Assembly (NCBI GenBank): GCA_022360175.1
Contig: JAKSDI010000029.1
Span: 1-36,964, forward strand
DNA length: 36,964 bases
Origin: Chitinophagales bacterium
GTDB taxonomy: Bacteria; Bacteroidota; Bacteroidia; Chitinophagales; Saprospiraceae
Direction of reading: 5' to 3'
Made by a program: the position numbers and the translations under genes. This document shows, piece after piece, positions 8,292 through 17,686 of the stretch. Within the stretch, counting starts at the first letter, position 1, and each line of letters opens with the position of its first letter. The notes below the pieces were generated by a model. That model did not search any database, was not told the DNA's origin, and saw only the letters and a program-made list of their open reading frames with translations.

Positions 8292-8955
8292 AACTCAATA
8301 GTTTGATGAAAAAACTTCTCTCAATAAAAACCTACAAATAGAAAATTATAACCATCGTATTATAAACAGCTTGTCGAGAAGGGAAAAATGTTAATAAATA
8401 ACAAGGCAAGACCATCTTCACTGCCCTAATAAATCGTTAAAATCTAAAAATCAGGGCTGCAAAAAGATACAAATATGATAAAATACTTATATTTGTGCAG
8501 CAATTCTGATATGACGGCCTAAGTAAATGCCTGTGTTTTATTTAGCATGTATTCTCCAATTTTGCCCATTTGCTAAAAAATTCAAACTACTTCTCAACAG
8601 GCATACATCTTTGAGAACATACCACAATGCAGTCAGCATTTTGCTGTCAGCAATTCGTACTGATGATTTTGATCAGTACACAAACAATGTATTAAACTTG
8701 TTTGTACCAACTATAAAGTTTGGTAAATAAACGGTAAATGCCAACGAGTAGCATTTAAAAGAATGAAAGAGTAGAAATTAAGATTTGTCTATGAAACGAA
8801 CATGATTTTTTTACGTTAGTTTATGATTAAAAAAGTCATGAGAACCGGTCTGCCAAGCGAGTTGGCGAGCGGGTAGAAGCGAAGCGGTCGCATCTGTGCA
8901 GTCCTAATAGCTATCGGGATGCTGTATATTTTCAGCCGCTGAAAAATTTTAACAT
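8292..8955. other. Gene-poor, stem-loop-rich intergenic region
   Basis: I find no convincing gene here. Visible structures: an extended imperfect stem at 8450-8510 (ATCAG-GCTGCA-CAAATAT against ATATTTG-TGCAGC-CTGAT); a perfect 8-bp hairpin GTACTGAT/ATCAGTAC at 8657-8679; ACAAAC/GTTTGT at 8680-8705; and GCCAA/TTGGC at 8852-8866 inside a GC-rich island at about 8838-8905 in otherwise AT-rich DNA. The promoter of the gene at 8956 should lie here, but I see no full consensus. It may hold a noncoding RNA or repeat remnants. Confidence 0.4.
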
Positions 8956-11241
8956 ATGAAATATGCTATTACTTATCTGATTGTAGTACTTACTTTGGTT
9001 ATCCCATTTCAAAACTATGCTCAGAAAGATTTATTTGAAGGAATACTAGACAAAGAAGAACCTGTTTTCACTCCCACTATTACAGCCGGTGATAGAGATG
9101 GTACAGCACAGTTAACTTATTATTTTACTCACTCCAGAGCCAGCGAAATAGAAGCATCTATATGGATTAAGGATATGGGTAGTAATCTGATGTCACAAGC
9201 AGACAAGCGAATGGTACGAGGATTGAAAATCATAGGTAACAGAAAGATGGATACCCTTACATTAGACGGCCTAAAACAAGGTCATTTCTATGCCATAGGG
9301 GTAGATTATCGCTATCCTAATTCACTGGCCCGAAAGTTCAATTCTAAGGTATTGAGAGAAGCTTATCTATACGAAGGTGCTCTCCAAGCACGCTCTGTAA
9401 CTTCTCAACAACCTGTCATTACTAAACCCAAGCAACCTTCTAATGTCCCTTGTATCAATCCCGATCTTTTTGTAAAGATTGATCCAGCAGGTTACTGTGG
9501 TACTCAAAACCGCCCGGCAGTACTTATACAATGTGAAAACTGCCATGGCAAAAGCTGGGAGTTTAGTGTAGAAGCCCGTACTGAATTTGGAAAGTGGGAA
9601 CCACTGCGTTCGGATGGAATGGCGCATACTGCATTAGGTGCTTCCGTACGTACAGAACCATTATGTGTGCTTCCTCCTGGAACCTACTATTTAAGAGTGC
9701 TTGCCTGGGGAGAAAACTGCAAAACGCCTGTTGTTAATACAATTGGCACTTCTGTTACAATTGGATCTCGTGGCATTCAACCTGCCAGTACATTCAACGA
9801 ACCACCATCTCCTCCTTCCTATCAAAATGATGGCCGCCCTGCTGCTGTCTTGATACCCGAAAGCTGTAATGTAATTGCCAATGCACAACTAGAAGGAACT
9901 TATATTCGCGGAAGTGTAGAATTGCCCCTTGGCAGTGAATGTGAAGATTGGCGTTCTCATGTTATGATCAGCTACATCCACCCTGGATACAGAGATATTA
10001 ACCTGGAAGCAATTCCCTTACATGCTGGTATAGAAATGCCGTTTGAACTGGAACTGGATCTACAAGATTTACAAAGAGGTATACATACTCTAAAAGCAAC
10101 CGTCTATATGAGTGGCGAAGGTTACCCTCGCCCTTTCGCAGGAGAAACATTCTGGATTCGTGCAGAAGAAAACAATCGGCCATCCTCTGTAATGGCTCCA
10201 AATTTGCAGCCATACGAACCATCCGAACAAAACAATACTCCATCTACTACCCGAAAAGGTACTCAGCCTAGTGAATATGAAGTATTATCACAGGAAAATC
10301 CAGCTATGCATGGTACTATTACCAATTCTGGTGTAGAATGGGATGGCCAATATTCTATCGATGAAAACCTTTACAAGGATGAAACCGATGCACTACAAGT
10401 AACTGCAACTGATCCTAATTGCACTCAGATTCAAGGACTACAATTAGTAGCTAGTCCCACACAACCAGATAAGCCCTTATATATTTCCTGGTTAAGCCCA
10501 CGCTGCTGTCAAGAAAATGGTTGCGAATATTCTGTATGGGCAGGTCAATCACCGGAACAAATTAGCTTGTTGGTAAAAGGGAATAAATCAGGAGCTACTG
10601 TAAGTGAATTATTATCTACTCAAGCAGAAGCTTATTATTATGAAGTAGTTGTGCGCACCCCGAATGGTACACGTAAAGCTGCCTATGTACCTGGGCAAGG
10701 GCCTATATACGGTATTGAAGCAGTATTAGCTTATCGCGACCGCTTCCAACCTCAACACAGTGACCCGCTTATTGGTGCTAAAACTAAAGACCAAACACGT
10801 AAAGGAATGGTAGGTGGTGGATTGGCAGATCGGATGGGAGGAAACAACACTGATGTTTCTTCAAGCCCGGTAAGCTACGAACAAACTGCGGGCTTATATC
10901 AACAACCACAAATTCCGATTTCCAAATTCCGTCCATGTAAATACGTACGCAAAACGACTTTGGAAGCGGAAATGCCTATATACGAGGGGGATGAAATTAC
11001 GATCTCTTATGACTTCACAGAACCAGGACATCAATATACTCTATATCATCAGCCATTAGGTGGCTCAGACTGGTTCGTTAGTCCAGGTACGAAGGAATTA
11101 CAATCAGAGCCTGTGTTCAATATTGAAGCACAGTCACACCATAGCGGTAAATATTTATTGTTGGTGTACAAAGTATCTAAAAATTGGGGATGCCTGTCTG
11201 CACCACAAGAAAATCCGCTGGATATAAATGTGATTAGATAG
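8956..11241 (+). CDS. Large secreted protein of unknown function, Cys-rich with Ig/FnIII-like segments
   Basis: A 761-residue protein with a clear signal peptide (residues 1-22, ending NYAQ). I do not recognise a named family. The body looks like several beta-sandwich modules: about 35-140, a Cys-rich module at about 165-270 with GTYYLRVLAWGENCKTP, one at about 300-405, and others toward the C-terminus that resemble fibronectin-III or PKD-type domains (PLYISWLSPRCCQENGCEYSVWAG; SGKYLLLVYKVSKNWGC). A CENCH pentad at 193-197 fits the CxxCH heme c pattern, but in a beta-rich Cys-rich region it is more likely a disulfide pair. It lies upstream of a SusC/SusD pair on the same strand, separated by a perfect hairpin, so a surface-binding role is possible. 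Confidence 0.7.
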   Translation: MKYAITYLIVVLTLVIPFQNYAQKDLFEGILDKEEPVFTPTITAGDRDGTAQLTYYFTHSRASEIEASIWIKDMGSNLMSQADKRMVRGLKIIGNRKMDTLTLDGLKQGHFYAIGVDYRYPNSLARKFNSKVLREAYLYEGALQARSVTSQQPVITKPKQPSNVPCINPDLFVKIDPAGYCGTQNRPAVLIQCENCHGKSWEFSVEARTEFGKWEPLRSDGMAHTALGASVRTEPLCVLPPGTYYLRVLAWGENCKTPVVNTIGTSVTIGSRGIQPASTFNEPPSPPSYQNDGRPAAVLIPESCNVIANAQLEGTYIRGSVELPLGSECEDWRSHVMISYIHPGYRDINLEAIPLHAGIEMPFELELDLQDLQRGIHTLKATVYMSGEGYPRPFAGETFWIRAEENNRPSSVMAPNLQPYEPSEQNNTPSTTRKGTQPSEYEVLSQENPAMHGTITNSGVEWDGQYSIDENLYKDETDALQVTATDPNCTQIQGLQLVASPTQPDKPLYISWLSPRCCQENGCEYSVWAGQSPEQISLLVKGNKSGATVSELLSTQAEAYYYEVVVRTPNGTRKAAYVPGQGPIYGIEAVLAYRDRFQPQHSDPLIGAKTKDQTRKGMVGGGLADRMGGNNTDVSSSPVSYEQTAGLYQQPQIPISKFRPCKYVRKTTLEAEMPIYEGDEITISYDFTEPGHQYTLYHQPLGGSDWFVSPGTKELQSEPVFNIEAQSHHSGKYLLLVYKVSKNWGCLSAPQENPLDINVIR

Positions 11242-11250
11242 ATAAACAAT

Positions 11251-11296
11251 AACAATAGTCTATGGTGATTTTTTTAAATCACCATAGACTATTGTT
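11251..11296. terminator. Perfect 21-bp hairpin between the secreted-protein gene and susC
   Basis: Left arm 11251-11271 and right arm 11276-11296 are exact reverse complements over 21 bases with a TTTT loop; the core is AATAGTCTATGGTGAT. It begins 10 bases after the stop at 11241 and ends only 25 bases before the susC ATG at 11322. It could end transcription of the upstream gene, or lower susC expression or stabilise an mRNA end in a longer transcript. Confidence 0.85.
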
Positions 11297-11321
11297 TTAT
11301 TGCTACATACCAAATATTACT

Positions 11322-14300
11322 ATGAGAAAAATTTACATCTCCCTACGGATGATGGCATGGCTGTGGTATCTATTGCCTTCATTCTTATTTGCACAATCCA
11401 TTCCCGTTTCAGGTACTGTTACTTCTATCCAAAAAGATAAGCCCATCAAAGGAGTCCAGGTAGAAGTAAAGGGAACAAAACACCAGGTCAAGACCAACCA
11501 AGATGGATATTATGAGATTCCTGTAAAACGGAATTTCTTCACTCCTTCACCTGCTACAATCCTTGTTTTTTCTCATAAAAATTATATCACGCAGGAGATT
11601 GAAGTAGTAGATGATCAGGAGTTAAATATAAGCTTGTATCCAGTTGATAAGACTAGCAGTGCCAGCTTTTTATTAGGCAATGCCAATGGGATCGCGCTCG
11701 AAGGTTTACCTTATGGAGGCCATCAGCTTACTACTCCTTTACTCATCAGCCAGGTCCCCGCTGCCAATATTACATCAGGTTTGCAAGGGAAAATCCCAGG
11801 ACTTACAGTACAGCATGCAGGCTATGGTCCTGGACAAGATGCTTACCTACAACTTAGAGCGGCCAATACGCTTACTAATGGTCAGGAACCCTTAGTGCTT
11901 GTTGATGGCATCTATCTACAAAATGCCCGATTATCTGATTTCAATGCTGATGATCTTGAGAAAGTAGAAGTATTAAACGGAGCAGCAGCAAGTGCACTTT
12001 ATGGTTCTCAAGGTGGTAATGGTGTCGTAGCTTTATATACCAAAAATGGCCGATCGCTAGGCGTAGGAGAAACACGTATTTCCTATCGCGGTGAATATGG
12101 CTTCTCAGATGCGCTTAACAATTATAACCTGAATGAATTTACCAATCGTGAAATAGTTGATCCCTCTGGGCCTCAACCAGTATTGGGCGCTATTAAAGAT
12201 GACTATATTCACGACACTCCCCTTCCCAATCTGAAAAATTATCAGGATGAGATACTCTTTAACACAGGAAATTATCGCAGCCACTACCTATCGATGGAAG
12301 GGAAATCTGGCAACACTTGCTTCATGGTAGCAGGCCAGCGATTCAGTGATGAAGGAATCATCCAGGGCCAGGAAGGAGTAACACGGCATAACCTTCGTGT
12401 CAACCTAAACCATCGAGCAGGTAAGCGATTGAACTTAGGCTTGCGTTCTCAATACAGTGTCAGTAAACAAGATGCCTTTCCTTTAATGGCAGCAAGCACT
12501 ACTGATTATCTCAATAATGCACTATCCCTTACTCCCATTTTTAGCCTGCAGGCACCCAATGAAGAAGATGGTACTGCTTATGATTGGGATATAGACAATA
12601 CAGGAGGGAATATTACCAATCCACTTTATCTTAGGGAAAATGTACAACAGCAAGTACAGCGTAGCCGTCTGATAGCAGGGCTGGAAGCAAATCTACAACT
12701 CAATCGTTTCATCTATTTTGACTACGCTGCCACTCTCGATCATATTACCCACCAATATCAGCAATATATAGAAAAAGGTTATCTAAGTACAGCAGTGCCT
12801 GGTCAGTTTAGTGCATTAACAACGGCTGGTGTACAAGCTAGTAATGGAGGGGCGATCCAACAGAATACAAGCCTGCAAGACTATTTCACTTCTACTGCCA
12901 GCCTTCGCTATGAGCAGTCATTTTTAGGACTTAGTACCAGTGCCAGAGCAGGTTTTTTATATGAAAATAGTACTTACCATTTCAATGGTGCATCAGGCGA
13001 AAACCTGGCGGTAGAAGACATACAATCACTAGACAACCCTCAGGCAAACTGGATGGTTTCATCAGAAGAACAACAAATGATTGGCTATAATGCTTTCCTG
13101 GTAGCAGATGCCGATTATCAAAATAAATTTTTGTTTAGTGGTGCTTTCCGAATGGAACAATCTTCCTTGTTTGGAGAAGATATTGGGTGGCCTGGATTTT
13201 ACAGGGTGGGAGCTGCTTACCGCATCAGTGAAGATATAAAAATGAAATTTTTCCAGGAGCTAAAATTACATGCTGCTACTGGTACTGCGGGGATACGCCC
13301 TACCTTTAATCAGCGTTTTGAAACCTATGCCTTAGTCAATGGTACCTTAACACGCCAGACTTTAGGCAATGATGAATTGCTGCCCGCACGCTCTTCTGAT
13401 ATCGAAATTGGTGTAACAGCTAGATTCTTAAAAGCTTTTAGCCTACAGGCCAACTACGTACAAACAACAACTGAAGATCAAATCGTTTTTATGCCATTAT
13501 CAGGAGGTGCTGGTTTCCAGGGGCAATGGCGGAATGCGGGCACAGTAGAAGCTGATGTTTATGAAGCAAGCCTAAATATTGACCTTGCCAAATTGATGAA
13601 AGCTGATACTAAACAATTCAGTTGGGATATCACGGTGGCTGCACAAAGGGCCGAACCCGTCATTACATCATTGGGCGTCCCAGCATATCAAACAGGCCCT
13701 GGCCTGGAACATACAAATATCTTCTTAATACAGGAAGGTTATGCTCCAGGAACTATAGTAGGCAATGTTTTTGCCAAAACAATCGAAGATATTGTAAGCC
13801 AGTCTGATGTGTTATTAACAGATTATGTGGCGAATGATTTGGGGTATATTGTTGAGCAAAGTACACTTGGGACACCAGACGAAAGACCCTATGTATTACT
13901 CGACGAGTCAGGAAACCCACTCGTTCAGCCCATTGGTGATATTAATCCTGATTTAAGGCTCGGCATTGCCAATCAACTTTCTTTTCGGGGACTTGACCTT
14001 TATGCATTGATCGACTGGAAAATAGGAGGTGATATTTATAACTATGCCCGTCAACAATTATATCAAAATGAACGTCATGCAGATCTGAGTGCTAATGAAA
14101 AAGTAGCTGCTCCTTTCTACTCTGAAGGCCTTTACAATGGTGGAATTGCCAATGAACACTTTGTAGAAGATGGCTCTTTTGTTATGCTTCGTGAAGCTTC
14201 TATTTCTTACACTTTTGGCAAAGCGCAACTCGACTTCCTGGGTGATACTTTCGAAGCAATACAACTTAGCCTGATTGGCAGAAACCTGTTTACCATTACT

Positions 14301-14489
14301 GATTACAGTGGTTATCATCCAGATATCACCAGTGCAGCACAGAGTAATAACGTACTAAGTAATCGCTATAATAATGGTTTGGGAAGCAATCCTTATACAC
14401 CAGGAGGTGATCCTTCACTCTTTGGTTTAGATGGTTTTGGCTATCCAGCACGTAAGACATTTACCTTCAGCTTGAAAATCACAATCTAG
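11322..14489 (+). CDS. SusC/RagA-family TonB-linked outer membrane protein
   Basis: A TonB-dependent outer-membrane transporter of 1,055 residues that works with the SusD-like lipoprotein encoded next. In order: signal peptide (1-25, ending LFAQ), a carboxypeptidase-regulatory-like domain (about 28-107: SGTVTSIQKDKPIKGVQVEVKG, DGYYEIPV), the plug (about 135-243: LQGKIPGLTVQHAG, EPLVLVDGIYL, DLEKVEVLNGAAASALYGSQGGNGVVALYTK), and a large beta-barrel ending in RKTFTFSLKITI. A frame open from 11262 would start inside the 21-bp hairpin and precede the signal peptide with unlikely sequence, so I choose the ATG at 11322. The substrate is not shown by neighbours; there are no carbohydrate-active enzymes nearby. 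Confidence 0.95.
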   Translation: MRKIYISLRMMAWLWYLLPSFLFAQSIPVSGTVTSIQKDKPIKGVQVEVKGTKHQVKTNQDGYYEIPVKRNFFTPSPATILVFSHKNYITQEIEVVDDQELNISLYPVDKTSSASFLLGNANGIALEGLPYGGHQLTTPLLISQVPAANITSGLQGKIPGLTVQHAGYGPGQDAYLQLRAANTLTNGQEPLVLVDGIYLQNARLSDFNADDLEKVEVLNGAAASALYGSQGGNGVVALYTKNGRSLGVGETRISYRGEYGFSDALNNYNLNEFTNREIVDPSGPQPVLGAIKDDYIHDTPLPNLKNYQDEILFNTGNYRSHYLSMEGKSGNTCFMVAGQRFSDEGIIQGQEGVTRHNLRVNLNHRAGKRLNLGLRSQYSVSKQDAFPLMAASTTDYLNNALSLTPIFSLQAPNEEDGTAYDWDIDNTGGNITNPLYLRENVQQQVQRSRLIAGLEANLQLNRFIYFDYAATLDHITHQYQQYIEKGYLSTAVPGQFSALTTAGVQASNGGAIQQNTSLQDYFTSTASLRYEQSFLGLSTSARAGFLYENSTYHFNGASGENLAVEDIQSLDNPQANWMVSSEEQQMIGYNAFLVADADYQNKFLFSGAFRMEQSSLFGEDIGWPGFYRVGAAYRISEDIKMKFFQELKLHAATGTAGIRPTFNQRFETYALVNGTLTRQTLGNDELLPARSSDIEIGVTARFLKAFSLQANYVQTTTEDQIVFMPLSGGAGFQGQWRNAGTVEADVYEASLNIDLAKLMKADTKQFSWDITVAAQRAEPVITSLGVPAYQTGPGLEHTNIFLIQEGYAPGTIVGNVFAKTIEDIVSQSDVLLTDYVANDLGYIVEQSTLGTPDERPYVLLDESGNPLVQPIGDINPDLRLGIANQLSFRGLDLYALIDWKIGGDIYNYARQQLYQNERHADLSANEKVAAPFYSEGLYNGGIANEHFVEDGSFVMLREASISYTFGKAQLDFLGDTFEAIQLSLIGRNLFTITDYSGYHPDITSAAQSNNVLSNRYNNGLGSNPYTPGGDPSLFGLDGFGYPARKTFTFSLKITI

Positions 14490-14528
14490 ATGTGTATTCA
14501 GTCCTTTAAACACTAGAAATAGAGCAAT

Positions 14529-16058
14529 ATGAAAATTAAATATACCTTCTATATATTAATAAGTTTCTTACTGATTACTTCATGCGAAGATCTCAGTACG
14601 GTCAATAACTTAACAACAGATCGCGATGCGGTTATTTCTTCAGGCAGTGATCTGCAAAATGTACTTAAGCAAGGATATGAAAACTGGTGGCAAGCCATTC
14701 ACAGCGAATCCTCGGTTATTGCACTCAGTGCAAGTGCTGATATATTTACACTGGCATGGGATGATTTTGGAGCTCACCGTATGAGTGCAGAGCCCAGACA
14801 GTCTTATAACAACCAGCTTTCGGAAGCGGATGATTATCGAGCAATCATAGAAACGCCCTGGTACAGATGCCTCGCTGCTGCGGCTGATGCTAATGACATA
14901 CTCCGTTCTATGGATGAAGGTATCACCATTGACAAAGGAGGAGCACAGGATCAGTCGATAGCTGCCGCTGCTCATATGCTGAGGGGCTTAAGTTGGGGAT
15001 ACTTAGGCCTATTGTTTGATCAAACACTTGTTGTAGACGAAAAGACAACCCTATCAGAAGATCTTAACTTTGTAGATTATAAGCAAGCTATCGCTGCTGC
15101 TGTCGCAGAATTAGAATTAGCTATCGAACTGGCAGAAGATGCAGGTATTGATTTTATACATACCAGCTTTAATGGCATGACACTAGGTGATGCTCAATTT
15201 GCTGCTATTTGCCATTCTTATGCAGCTCGCTTTCTTGCACAATGGCCTCGTACTCCCGAGGAAGCTGTACAAGTCAATTGGGACGCAGTATTAGCTCACA
15301 GCAGCAAAGGCATCTCCGAAAACTTTGCTCCTGAAGCAGATGGCAAATCCTGGACAAGCTATCATCGCTATATTTTTGCGGAAGCAGGAGAAGGCCCTTT
15401 CTGGGCACGTATTGATCAACGCCTGGTAGCGGCACTGGACAATAATCAGCCTGCCCGTTATCCAGAGGTAGAAGCATTAGGTGAACCTGCCCTGGCTAAT
15501 CCAGAAGCTAGTTCTAATGATCAACGCCTCGAAAATTATTTCATTTATCGTCCTTTTAATGCCTTTCCAGTTGAACGTGGAGAGTGGCATTTTTCGCACT
15601 ATCAGTATAACCGCAATATTTTTGATCCTTCCTTTTCAGGAAATGGCCAGGAAGGCCTAATGCCCGTTTTCCTAAAAGCAGATAATGAGCTGTTAACAGC
15701 CGAAGCCTTACTCCATTTGGGACAACTAGGCAATGCGATCACTGCTATTAATAATGGTAGCCGTGTACAAGCAGGTGGGCTTGCTCCTTTAGCTGCCAGT
15801 GCCAGCGTACAGGAAGTTATTCAAGCAATTTATTATGAACGTCTGATTGAATTATTAGGTAGCGCTCCTGTGGGTGGGTGGCTAGACAGAAGGAGGCTTG
15901 CCCCTCGAGAAGATTATACTATGATGACTGCTTTGGGAGGCCTGCAACTAAGTACTCCAGCACAATTGCCCGTCCCTGTAGCAGAACTTAGAGTACATGG
16001 TATAGAGGCTTATAATTTTGGTGGTGAGATGGATCCGGAAGGGATAGTAAAGCATTGA
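14529..16058 (+). CDS. RagB/SusD-family nutrient-binding outer membrane lipoprotein
   Basis: A 509-residue partner of the SusC-like transporter, expected to cap it and bind substrate at the cell surface. The lipobox is LLITSC (Cys19). The typical SusD pattern is present: an N-terminal helical TPR-like core with AAAHMLRGLSWGYLGLLFD near residues 145-163, and a C-terminal block with ELLTAEALLHLGQLGNAITAINNG and VIQAIYYERLIELLG, where family members list repeats of helical pairs before a final RRRL segment. It starts 40 bases after susC with no terminator between, so the genes are cotranscribed. A strong hairpin follows. Confidence 0.92.
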   Translation: MKIKYTFYILISFLLITSCEDLSTVNNLTTDRDAVISSGSDLQNVLKQGYENWWQAIHSESSVIALSASADIFTLAWDDFGAHRMSAEPRQSYNNQLSEADDYRAIIETPWYRCLAAAADANDILRSMDEGITIDKGGAQDQSIAAAAHMLRGLSWGYLGLLFDQTLVVDEKTTLSEDLNFVDYKQAIAAAVAELELAIELAEDAGIDFIHTSFNGMTLGDAQFAAICHSYAARFLAQWPRTPEEAVQVNWDAVLAHSSKGISENFAPEADGKSWTSYHRYIFAEAGEGPFWARIDQRLVAALDNNQPARYPEVEALGEPALANPEASSNDQRLENYFIYRPFNAFPVERGEWHFSHYQYNRNIFDPSFSGNGQEGLMPVFLKADNELLTAEALLHLGQLGNAITAINNGSRVQAGGLAPLAASASVQEVIQAIYYERLIELLGSAPVGGWLDRRRLAPREDYTMMTALGGLQLSTPAQLPVPVAELRVHGIEAYNFGGEMDPEGIVKH

Positions 16059-16115
16059 TTTATTATTGAGCTGTCTCAAAATTAAGAAAGAAAAACAGTG
16101 ACAAAATATTGTTCT

Positions 16116-16168
16116 ATGTGGTGTCGATGTCTCTTTACTAGCTACCTGGCTCGACATCGATACCACAT
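16116..16168. terminator. Hairpin terminator between convergent susD and lipoprotein genes
   Basis: A 16-bp stem, ATGTGGTGTCGATGTC (16116-16131) against GACATCGATACCACAT (16153-16168), contains a single G-T position and a 21-base loop. It sits between two convergent genes and probably serves both strands. The rest of 16059-16282 shows nothing else I can support. Confidence 0.75.
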
Positions 16169-16282
16169 GCTTGTTCAGATGAGCATATAATATCATGGTC
16201 AAGTATAGAAAGCTTTCCGTAAGGTCGAATATTCAGGTAAAATTTTCACTTAGAGGGACAATTATATCGCTCTAATTCTTTA

Positions 16283-16843
16283 TTAATCGACTGTTGTTTC
16301 AAAATATCCATCTTCTATAACTATCATATCAGGTAATGCACCACTGGGAGAGAAAACTGTATCACGTATTGCTGTAAACTGAAAGTTGCCACGAATAAAA
16401 TTACTAGTTTCATTGTACGTGAGTATGTTAATCCAATTATCACTTGCTGTAGTATCTAAGTAATACCAATCTTTACCAATCACATCCAGGCCATGATCAA
16501 CCGATATTGACAAACTAGGAGTAGGAAGTATCCTTTCAATTGATCCTACCTTAAAAACGCCTAATAAATCCTGTACTCCTTCTTTCAATATTATCTTCGC
16601 CAATGATATAGTATGTCTATTGTCTTCCCAACCAGAAGTTACATAAATATTGATCGTATCTTTTGCTCCATTCTTAAATATAGCTCTTGAATAAGTCCAT
16701 TGAGCTTGATTCAGTACACCATTGATGTTATAAGAGGCAGTAGAATTATTTGCCCCATTGCTTATTATATCTTTATCACAAGAAACAGAGAGCAAAATAA
16801 TCGATAAGACCAGCATCAGTAGTAAAGGCAATTCATTTTTCAT
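16283..16843 (-). CDS. Hypothetical lipoprotein, DUF6252-like
   Basis: A 186-residue protein with a lipoprotein signal (lipobox LSVSC, Cys22) and a beta-rich body. Features such as ASYNINGVLNQAQWTYSRAI after the signal and SNFIRGNFQFTAIRDT near the C-terminus resemble the Bacteroidota DUF6252-type lipoproteins, whose function is unknown to me. The family match is from memory of the pattern only. It probably forms its own unit: the pseudouridine synthase gene upstream on the same strand ends 67 bases before it. Confidence 0.7.
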   Translation of the reverse strand: MKNELPLLLMLVLSIILLSVSCDKDIISNGANNSTASYNINGVLNQAQWTYSRAIFKNGAKDTINIYVTSGWEDNRHTISLAKIILKEGVQDLLGVFKVGSIERILPTPSLSISVDHGLDVIGKDWYYLDTTASDNWINILTYNETSNFIRGNFQFTAIRDTVFSPSGALPDMIVIEDGYFETTVD

Positions 16844-16909
16844 TTCAGGAAATTAAAAGTAGAATAAAAAACAAGTGAAAGTTCATAGTATAAATCTTGA
16901 TAAGTGAGA

Positions 16910-17542
16910 CTAATACCAGTCCGGCAAGTCTGCTTCTAAATTCAAATCCAATTCTGCTATTTCCATCTTCCAGGCATGCAGCATGATACTATTTGGCTGA
17001 TAAGGAAGTGTACTACCATATTTCTCATCTCCCACTATCGAACAATCAATAGCTGTCAATTGGGCTCTAATCTGATGATAACGCCCCGTGATAGGGCGTA
17101 TGAGCAACAAGACTTGTCCATTATCATAGGTTTTGAGCTGTTCGTATTCTAACTGACAGCGTTTGGCACCTGCTTGTTCTGATTCATGCACCCAGGCCAT
17201 TTTTTCCTTGAGCCGCTTTTCCAACCAATGTTCTAGTGTTCCTGTTTTAGATTTTGGGCTTTTATCTACTCTTGCCAAATACTGTTTGCTAATTTCTTGT
17301 TGGCTAAACAAGCGATTGAGTTGTTTAAGAGTATTGGGCTTTTTAGCCATCAGTACCAAACCTGAAGTAGGCCGGTCAATGCGATGTATCACCCCCACAA
17401 AAGGATTGTGGTATTTGGAGGAAAGATAATCGTATACTAAAGATTCAGCAGATGGCCCAAAGGGATTACGTTCTACTTGTATTCCAGCCGGTTTGGAAAC
17501 GGCTATCCATTTATTCGTTTCAGCAATAACTTCTATCTTCAT
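16910..17542 (-). CDS. RluA-family RNA pseudouridine synthase
   Basis: A 210-residue pseudouridine synthase that isomerises specific uridines in rRNA or tRNA. The RluA signature HRIDRPTSGLVLMAKK carries the catalytic Asp56. The preceding KPAGIQVER and the later ITGRYHQIRAQL (matching the family GRTHQIRVH block) and ILLHAWKMEI-like C-terminus agree. There is no N-terminal S4 RNA-binding domain, so it belongs to the short class within RluA. The Tyr in GRYHQIR replaces the more usual Thr. The target site cannot be told from sequence. Confidence 0.92.
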   Translation of the reverse strand: MKIEVIAETNKWIAVSKPAGIQVERNPFGPSAESLVYDYLSSKYHNPFVGVIHRIDRPTSGLVLMAKKPNTLKQLNRLFSQQEISKQYLARVDKSPKSKTGTLEHWLEKRLKEKMAWVHESEQAGAKRCQLEYEQLKTYDNGQVLLLIRPITGRYHQIRAQLTAIDCSIVGDEKYGSTLPYQPNSIMLHAWKMEIAELDLNLEADLPDWY

Positions 17543-17686
17543 AATTAGAACAAAATAAGTATCTTTCCAGAAGCTTTCCTATTGGATGCTTGGTTAATAA
17601 AAAGATAATATTACAAACACTATATGATAAAAAGGGGGGAGCATTCGTTAGTATTTATCAAACCCCAAAATTCAAATCCCTATATT

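Noticed and set aside
8527-8730. 67-codon open frame in the long intergenic gap
   Set aside because: No recognisable motif or signal; it covers the stem-loops and looks like chance in AT-rich DNA.
9534-9548. CENCH in the secreted protein as a certain c-type heme site
   Set aside because: A single pentad in a Cys-rich beta domain without axial-ligand context is not enough.
11262-11321. Upstream extension of SusC by 20 residues
   Set aside because: It would start inside the perfect hairpin and precede a clear signal peptide; ATG 11322 is better.
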